Shown piece by piece: positions 59,601-64,000 of a stretch of 64,000 nucleotides of DNA. This stretch comes from Achatina immaculata (lineage: Eukaryota; Mollusca; Gastropoda; Stylommatophora; Achatinidae): positions 49,071,430 through 49,135,429 of the forward strand of contig CM019692.1 of assembly GCA_009760885.1 (NCBI GenBank), written 5' to 3'. The notes below the pieces were generated by a model. It saw nothing but the letters and a program-made list of their open reading frames with translations. It was not told where the DNA came from and did no database searches. Position 1 is the stretch's first letter, and each line of letters opens with the position of its first letter. Made by a program: the position numbers and the translations under genes.

Positions 59601-62306
59601 TCATCTTTCTAATACCACAGACTAAAAAAATGGCACCTTTCTTATACTACACAATAAAATGACATTTTTTCTCATGTTACATACAATAAAATGACATCTA
59701 TCATACTCCACACAATAAAATGAAATCTTTTTTATACTACATACAACAAAATGATATTTTTCTCACATTACATGTGACAAAATGACATATTTCTGATACT
59801 ACACATAGCAAAATTATAAAACAAAACATACTCCTAATCATTCTGGCAAATTCTCACCTCAGAAAGTCATAAAAGACAACCTGGCATGCCTCCTCTTCAA
59901 CCAATCGAATTTCTTGCTGACGACTCTCTTCCCAAGCCGAATAGTCCCCAAACATGGCCCTGAAGTTACACATGAAAAACATTTTAAACCGCACTATCTC
60001 AAACTTCCTAATCCATGCAAGTCCGCCTGACATATTAAAATCATCCAAATACTTTTATTATTATCCTATTTGCCCTAATGGGACATGGGACCCAAATAGA
60101 GGATCTTGATTTTGCAGATGACATAACTCTTTTCACTGACAATGTGAAATTGATGCAGGAAAAAACAGATTCTCTATCTTCCTTGGCTAGCAAATTAGGT
60201 CTTGAAATTAACAAAGACAAAACAAAAATAATGAAACTTCTCATTAATCAAGAGGGAAAAATATACGTAGAAGGAACAGTTGATGAAGTAAACCAATTTG
60301 CATACCTTGCAGCTACATAGACCAGGATGGTGACACTAGAAAGGAAGTTAGAATTAGAAATGAAAAAAGCAGCATCAATCTTCAAAAATCTTGAGAACAC
60401 ATGGAATTCAAAAGTTATAAGCACAAAAACCAAGTTAAGAATATTCAATTCAAATGTGATATCCACCCTCATTTATGTATGCAAAAGCTGGAAATCAACT
60501 AAAGAAATAAATAAGAAATTAGACTCTTTTGAAAATAAATACCTAAAAAAAATACCTGGTATAAAGTGGAATGAATTCAAGAACAACGCAGAGATAAGAC
60601 AGATGAGCAAACAACAACCTGTCTTACGGATGGTCAGAAAAAAGAAGATGGGCATATGTAGGCCATGTGATGAGAAGAAACCAATCAGAGAATACCAAAA
60701 CACGCTATCAAGTGGAGCACAACAGCCGAAAAAAAAGAGGTCGCATGAAACTCTAAAGAGGACATTGTTAAGAAAAGCCAGTTTAGTGGGCATAACATCT
60801 CCTGATGAAGGTGAAAGACTCACTGAGAACAGGAAAACTTGCCAAACAACTATGCGAGCCCTATGTGACATTTAATGGCACAGGAAGGATGTAAGATTAG
60901 CAATGGGTTATAATGGCTCTTTTTGTTACCAATATTGTAAATCTGGTAAACGTTAGCTTTACCATGGTAACTGTCATGTATAACTTTGCAGTGAAAGTCT
61001 TCTCATGTCTGAATCCATCCACTCTTCATTAGCATAATCAGCCACTGCAGCAAACAAACAATGTTTGTGTTGCAAATCTGATTCCCTGCACTAGCATTTT
61101 AGAATACAAACATCTGACCTTCATGTCCTCCAAAGACACAGTGCTCCTCTACACTCTCCATGTAGCACTGTTTATAACAAAACCCCTCACACAATATGAT
61201 TACAGTAAGCTGTTAATACCAACATCCTGATACAGTAAATAAACCATCATCAATATCCTCAAATTTTTTAACACAAATCAAAGATGACTTTTCCCACTAC
61301 ACCCTCATCATAAGTATGTCATTTCTGCAGTTGAGTCAAGTGGATAGCACCTGAGATAGGTAAAAGATCTTAATTCTTATGCGCACAACAATAAAAAAGT
61401 AGACCGGTCTACCAGCATGCCCCATTGCTGATGATAAAGAGGAACTATATTTTTTTCTCTCCTCCTTTGGAGTTCCTCTGCTGCTCAGTGGTGTAAATTT
61501 AACTGCTTTCTGTGGCATGAAGTCTAATCAACTAGAAAATGTCCCAGTTACAGTCATAATTCATAGTTTGTAATTCTTAACCCAAATTTATACTTTTGCG
61601 CTAATGATGAAGTTTAATATCAAAATCTCACAGACTTAATCAAAATTAAAATTACCCAATATTCAGACTTGCACAATTTTGAAACACAAAGTCATAACAT
61701 TAAAATTTCATAAACTGAATCAATATTAAAATTACTCAGTAAGGTAAAGGTAACGTTAATTCTGTCATGCCTTAGAGGCACACAGGAATATGGTGTTGGT
61801 GCCCATATACTCCTTGACCTGTCAGCACACCAGCACACTAGAGGGTGATATGGTCAGTATCACGCCTGGCCTTTCCTTCCCCAGCTCTAGAAGAAGTCAG
61901 GTAACCATTTCTACAGCTGGGTGACTGGGGCGCGTCAGGCTGGATTTGAACCCCTGACCTTCGCCATGAGAGATCAGTATACTAACTACTTCGCCACTCA
62001 GGCCCCCAAAATTACTCAGTATTAAAACACAAACTTGTTGCATCAAAAAATCTCACAGACTTACTCAAAAACTTTACTGGCTGAAGCTAGGATGAATTTA
62101 TGTCCATAAAATGTCTGGTCCCCAACCCTGAGTCGAACATCACTAAAAGTCGAACTGTTGAACAAGATCGCAAAGCGCTCTACAAAAGCTTTGGAATCAT
62201 CAATCACTTCAGTGCCAGCCTGGCTACCAGAAGATGACTCCCCTCTGTGCATCTTCTTCTTTGGAGGATTTTCCATTTCCGACGGGGCAGATCTAAAAGT
62301 TGACAT
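50182..62306 (-). CDS. BTB/POZ-BACK domain protein, BTBD17-like (7 exons)
   Basis: I joined seven exons: 62306-62065, 59959-59858, 57059-56901, 55525-55342, 54895-54724, 51839-51637 and 50631-50182. They sum to 1512 nt, give 503 residues plus stop, and each junction keeps phase with GT-AG introns. An acidic/basic leader (residues 1-40, with PPKKK) is followed by a BTB fold (about 45-150; FSDVRLRVGDQTFYGHKFIL, SASKVFEAMF, ACQVVFYDFLRYFYCASI), a BACK region (about 160-265; CKNFIVSNFNVILDAHDW, VEQWLVADNNAELRKENVEM) and a C-terminal domain (about 300-503). This arrangement resembles BTBD17 and galectin-3-binding-protein relatives. No signal peptide is seen, unlike vertebrate BTBD17. BTB-BACK proteins commonly act as adaptors for cullin-3 ligases, but a role here is inference. 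An acceptor-like cttccag lies 5 bases before the ATG, so a 5' UTR exon may exist upstream. Confidence 0.85.
51237..51530. repeat. 27-bp minisatellite in BTB intron 6
   Basis: About ten degenerate copies of aagatcttcatgctgacatc plus agctgtc. Confidence 0.88.
51637..51839 (-). CDS. BTB gene exon 6
   Basis: The acceptor is taccaccag and the donor GTAAGA. Encodes the start of the C-terminal domain (YRNYTSEMYDMRFPFELKSY region). Confidence 0.87.
52419..52735. repeat. 52-bp minisatellite in BTB intron 5
   Basis: Six nearly identical copies of tagtccccttgctttgtaat plus acatatgtgctacctatgaactagtgtcaatg. Confidence 0.94.
52810..53583 (+). mobile_element. RTE-like LINE fragment (family B) in BTB intron 5
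   Basis: A perfect 12-bp target duplication, atgttagatgag, flanks it (52798-52809 and 53584-53595). It is 774 bp on the plus strand, antisense to the gene. It encodes NNIGLKINLGKTKLM, VNEFVYLGSKVVENEDSTEH, SVLLYGSECWKITKTI and WLGHVLRMADNSLPKTALRW, with a stop between the halves, and ends in a GA tail. 5'-truncated. Confidence 0.93.
53600..54723. other. BTB intron 5, remaining part
   Basis: A block at about 53980-54200 repeats sequence seen near 50990-51210 (tggttattacaaaacctta..., caaagtttgccaaaaacttc), so a segment was duplicated between introns 5 and 6. No gene was recognised. Confidence 0.55.
54724..54895 (-). CDS. BTB gene exon 5
   Basis: The acceptor is ccttccag and the donor GTAAAG. 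Encodes the later BACK helices (VEQWLVADNNAELRK, IVPLLRFCKMTPTELL). Confidence 0.87.
55342..55525 (-). CDS. BTB gene exon 4
   Basis: The acceptor is cctaag and the donor GTTAGA, a weaker donor. Encodes the first BACK helices (PERLRDACKNFIVSNFNVIL and EELADFIAMSELCVESERKL). Confidence 0.85.
56490..56800. repeat. 27-bp minisatellite in BTB intron 3
   Basis: About eleven degenerate copies of cacttcatctctggaagctg plus agagtgg. On the minus strand this reads as a nine-residue repeat (around MKCPLQLPE), open for 151 residues. It lies inside the intron and is treated as noncoding. A 46-base direct duplication precedes it at about 56375-56470. Confidence 0.88.
56901..57059 (-). CDS. BTB gene exon 3
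   Basis: The acceptor is ttcaacag and the donor GTAGGT. Encodes YFYCASINMSTDKALPLLLL and ADKYYVQSLRNACVDYMMKH, the end of BTB and start of BACK. Confidence 0.87.
57035..57840. repeat. About 47-bp minisatellite in BTB intron 2, split by LINE
   Basis: Copies of a unit like gcaaaaatatctgttcatta plus gaaagatcatgatatgctaacag lie on both sides of the LINE fragment 57236-57676. Confidence 0.78.
57236..57676 (+). mobile_element. RTE-like LINE fragment (family D) in BTB intron 2
   Basis: A 7-bp repeat, aaaatat, flanks it (57229-57235 and 57677-57683). Encodes GSETWVMTKTIQQRIQTFMN, YCLRRILNIKWQDKI, RKWRWIGHTF and KRGRPRLTW, then a 3' end with a GATGAT tail. Plus strand, antisense to the gene. Because the flanking minisatellite itself contains aaaatat, the duplication is supported but not unique. 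Confidence 0.85.
58172..59091 (+). mobile_element. Decayed mariner in BTB intron 2
   Basis: Diverged inverted repeats of 31 bases (58172-58202 and 59061-59091; about 23 matches, containing aagttyccagactg) bound it, with TA just outside (58169-58170 and 59095-59096). It encodes a transposase remnant with a large internal deletion, so the element is only about 0.92 kb. Confidence 0.8.
58366..59035 (+). pseudogene. Mariner transposase remnant (SETMAR/GVQW3-like)
   Basis: Following frames on the plus strand: MTDDKFKQHTCIKLCVKLSK (N-terminal HTH), TSKTPENVGT, YELIHEDHCQTIHQLS and MDGIKYEVCQEIL, then ANNNPTCISSTIMGDKIWV (the GDE-W block), followed directly by FTKMKLKLKGHRSDTVVEVQ and ALDCLHKKGFY from the C-terminus. 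The middle, with the second catalytic Asp, is deleted. The third element of the GDE motif is changed (GDK). Several stops. Inactive. Confidence 0.82.
59205..59253. repeat. Short inverted repeat
   Basis: Arms aaaagttttcttca (59205-59218) and tgaagaaaactttt (59240-59253), 14 bases each, around a 21-base loop. Confidence 0.7.
59455..59825. repeat. 31-bp minisatellite in BTB intron 2
   Basis: About twelve degenerate copies of acaaaatgacatctttctta plus taccacata. Confidence 0.88.
59858..59959 (-). CDS. BTB gene exon 2
   Basis: The acceptor is cttcag and the donor GTGAGA. Encodes AMFGDYSAWEESRQQEIRLV and EEEACQVVFYDFL, the middle of the BTB fold. Confidence 0.87.
60070..60890 (+). mobile_element. 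LINE fragment (family E) in BTB intron 1
   Basis: Plus strand, antisense to the gene. Encodes QIEDLDFADDITLF (RT motif C), LASKLGLEINKDKTKIMKL, NQFAYLAAT, a stop, then TKTKLRIFNSNVISTLIYV, KLDSFENKYLKKIPGIKWNE and a C-terminus ending GERLTENRKTCQTTM with a stop near 60873. Its 3' end (gcgagccctatgtgacattt) is the one seen in the short copies at 2959-3047 and 43780-43889. No target duplication was found; the left edge is approximate. Confidence 0.84.
60900..61727. other. BTB intron 1, remaining part
   Basis: No further element was recognised. Confidence 0.4.
61742..62007 (-). mobile_element. tRNA-derived SINE in BTB intron 1
   Basis: A perfect 14-bp target duplication, aaaattactcagta, flanks it (61728-61741 and 62008-62021). 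On the minus strand the head holds an A-like box (gtggcgaagtagttag, 61997-61982) and a B box (ggttcaaatcc, 61952-61942). The body has ccaggcgtgatactgacca. It is 266 bp and ends aacgttacctttacctt. It is transcribed in the same direction as the gene. Confidence 0.92.
62065..62306 (-). CDS. BTB gene exon 1
   Basis: Residues 1-80 plus two bases of codon 81. The donor is GTAAGT after GTTTTTGA. Contains the leader and the first BTB strands. Confidence 0.85.
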
Positions 62307-62898
62307 GTTTCCTGGAAGATAGTTATGAGAACAAATTCTCGAGTTAGAAACAGTGCTACTTTTTTTTTTTCATGTCGATTACTTCAGTGCAATACTTTTA
62401 TTCACTCTCATTACCTGTTCTTCACAGAATACTGATCCCAGAAAAGAAAAAAAAAGTGATGTCTAAGAAGACGATGGCCTTAGAACGGTGTTCTCTCAAT
62501 GTGGGGCATATGCCTCACAGACGAGTAATTTGAATATTTGGGGGGGGGGGGAGATTAGGATATATTTATATTTTTCAGAACTTGGCTAATGTTATGCTGC
62601 GAGTAGTGGGTGCAGGGGGGACATCAAAATCTTTGAGGCGATGATGTGTGGCATGATCCCAAAAAGTTTGGGAAACATTACCCTACAAAACACTACACTC
62701 ACTGAAGCAGGCATCCTGGCTAGACAAGGTGTTTTCAAATTGGCTGTCAAAACAGCAGCATTCTGATAATAAATGAATCATCAGTAAGCGACCCTGGAAT
62801 AAAATAAAACTTGCAAACCATGCAGACAAAAAAGAGATTACAAAATCCACAAGCAAAAGCCACAAACTACATGCCACAATAAAAAAAAAAAACTGATA
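62307..62898. other. Sequence upstream of BTB coding start
   Basis: No promoter element was identified. At 62487-62683 the ends (acggtgttctctcaatgtgg and cccaaaaagtttgggaaaca) resemble those of hAT-type nonautonomous elements; low confidence. Confidence 0.35.
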
Positions 62899-62910
62899 TT
62901 CACTACCAAT

Positions 62911-63360
62911 CATCATCATCACTGCCTTTCACTCCTTTGAGAACATAGGCCACAGATAAAGGCTCTCCAGTCATCCCTGCTTCCTCCCATGTGTATCCTT
63001 TGTCTCTGGGCACTGTCATAATTTCTTTTCTCCAAGTAAGTCTAGGTCTTCCTCATTTTCTACTTCCTTGAGGATTCCATGTCAGTGCCTGTCTTGCTAT
63101 GTTGGTGTTGGATTTCCTCAGAATGTGGCCAAATCACCCCCACTTCCTAGACATGATTTGTAGGTTCATAGGTTCTTGTCCTGCCCTTTCCCAGACCTCC
63201 ACGTTCCTGATCTTGTCCTGCCACTTAATGTTTAAAATCCTCCTCAAGCAGTAGTTCATGAATGTTTGTATCCTCTGTTGTATTGTCTTAGGATTAACCC
63301 ATGTCTCTGAACCATACAGTAGGACAGTCTTTACATTTGAACTGAAAAGCCTAAGTTTGG
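62911..63360 (-). mobile_element. RTE-like LINE fragment (family D)
   Basis: Minus strand; the same C-terminus as 57236-57676, reading TKLRLFSSNVKTVLLYGSET, then IQTFMNYCLRRIL, with a CAT (ATG on its strand) tail at the low end. A 12-bp direct repeat with one mismatch, ttcactac(c/a)aat, flanks it (62899-62910 and 63361-63372). 5'-truncated. Confidence 0.88.
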
Positions 63361-63372
63361 TTCACTACAAAT

Positions 63373-63844
63373 ACCAACCCATAAATTCTTTTCATGGTTA
63401 TCTGCCAGGAAGCTCCTGCCCTTTCTGGAAAGGGCATCCTTATTAACACTTTAGATAAGCAGTTCAGCCAGGACAGTGTGATGTCTGTGAGGATAAAACA
63501 AAAACAAAACAGTGCCTGTTTAAAATGACAGTAATCAAAGGAACAGCAGTATCCAAACAAAACAAAAGATTAAACTGTTTATCTTCATATTTTGTCTCAG
63601 ACTTACCTCATCAGGCAAATGGTGCATACTCACATCCAGTTATGACACTATGCTCTATTTTTCTACTTTATTTTCATATTTCCTAAACTGATTAATTCAA
63701 GTCAGTTTTTTATTTGAATTTTTTGTTAATATTTGACAAAACAAAAACAAAAAAAAAAAGAACAGGGGCATCTGTGTATGTGTTTAAGCTTCCCAGTATA
63801 CAACTCTGAATTACTTTCATTTTCTATTATTCCCTTGATATAAC
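63373..63844. other. Unannotated AT-rich sequence
   Basis: No gene was recognised. Confidence 0.35.
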
Positions 63845-63849
63845 ATATG

Positions 63850-64000
63850 ACAATCTAAAGAACTAAGCACGAAGACAAAAATCAGAATATTTAAGAATAA
63901 TGTTCTAAGTGTACTACTCTATGGAAGTGAATGCTGGAAAATCACCAAAATAATAGAAAACAAGCTGAATTCCTTCCAGACTAAATGTTTATGAAAAATT
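63850..64000 (+). mobile_element. RTE-like LINE fragment (family B), runs off the window
   Basis: Matches 53095-53230 of the intron 5 copy: IRIFKNNVLSVLLYGSECWK, ITKIIENKLNSFQTKCL, then a stop replaces the usual RRI. Its 3' end lies beyond the window. Confidence 0.85.

Noticed and set aside
61742..62007. tRNA gene on the minus strand
   Set aside because: It has a long non-tRNA body and a target-site duplication; it is a SINE.

Overview
This is a window of animal nuclear DNA, most likely from a lophotrochozoan invertebrate and plausibly a gastropod mollusc. The evidence is one split gene with seven GT-AG exons, many short minisatellites, and mixed RTE-like and RNase H-bearing LINEs, mariner/Tc1 elements and tRNA-derived SINEs. 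There are no bacterial operons, no CRISPR array and no convincing stand-alone tRNA or rRNA gene. The species call is inference.

Host gene: the only confident cellular gene is on the minus strand between 62306 and 50182. Seven exons join in perfect phase into a 1512-nt reading frame for a 503-residue BTB/POZ-BACK protein with a C-terminal domain like that of BTBD17 and related proteins. Its introns carry an RTE 3' fragment (52810-53583), a second RTE fragment (57236-57676), a decayed mariner (58172-59091), a third RTE fragment (about 60070-60890), a SINE (61742-62007) and several minisatellites.

Region by region: 1-12.5 kb holds a Tc1 remnant, LINE 3' ends, a mariner (2550-3989) and minisatellites. 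From 12.8 to 16.2 kb lies a nearly complete RTE-type LINE with endonuclease and reverse transcriptase. From 17.3 to 29.7 kb is a complex block of rearranged copies of an RNase H-bearing LINE, mixed with a 23-bp satellite and two copies of a tRNA-like palindrome. A second RNase H LINE at 30.5-32.6 kb is interrupted by an RTE fragment. From 33 to 50 kb the sequence is AT-rich, with minisatellites, several 5'-truncated RTE copies flanked by target-site duplications, and a second mariner (47118-48421). From 50.2 to 62.3 kb is the BTB gene, and 62.3-64 kb is upstream sequence with more RTE fragments.

How it fits together: almost everything outside the BTB gene is transposon-derived. Many LINE copies can be delimited exactly because the target-site duplications survive, and several sit inside other elements, which gives a relative order of insertion. 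The most unusual part is 17.3-29.7 kb. There, LINE pieces look circularly permuted and satellite-flanked, an RNase H domain is tandemly duplicated inside one LINE, and a palindrome with Pol III-like boxes appears twice. I found no sign of a new defence or metabolic system.
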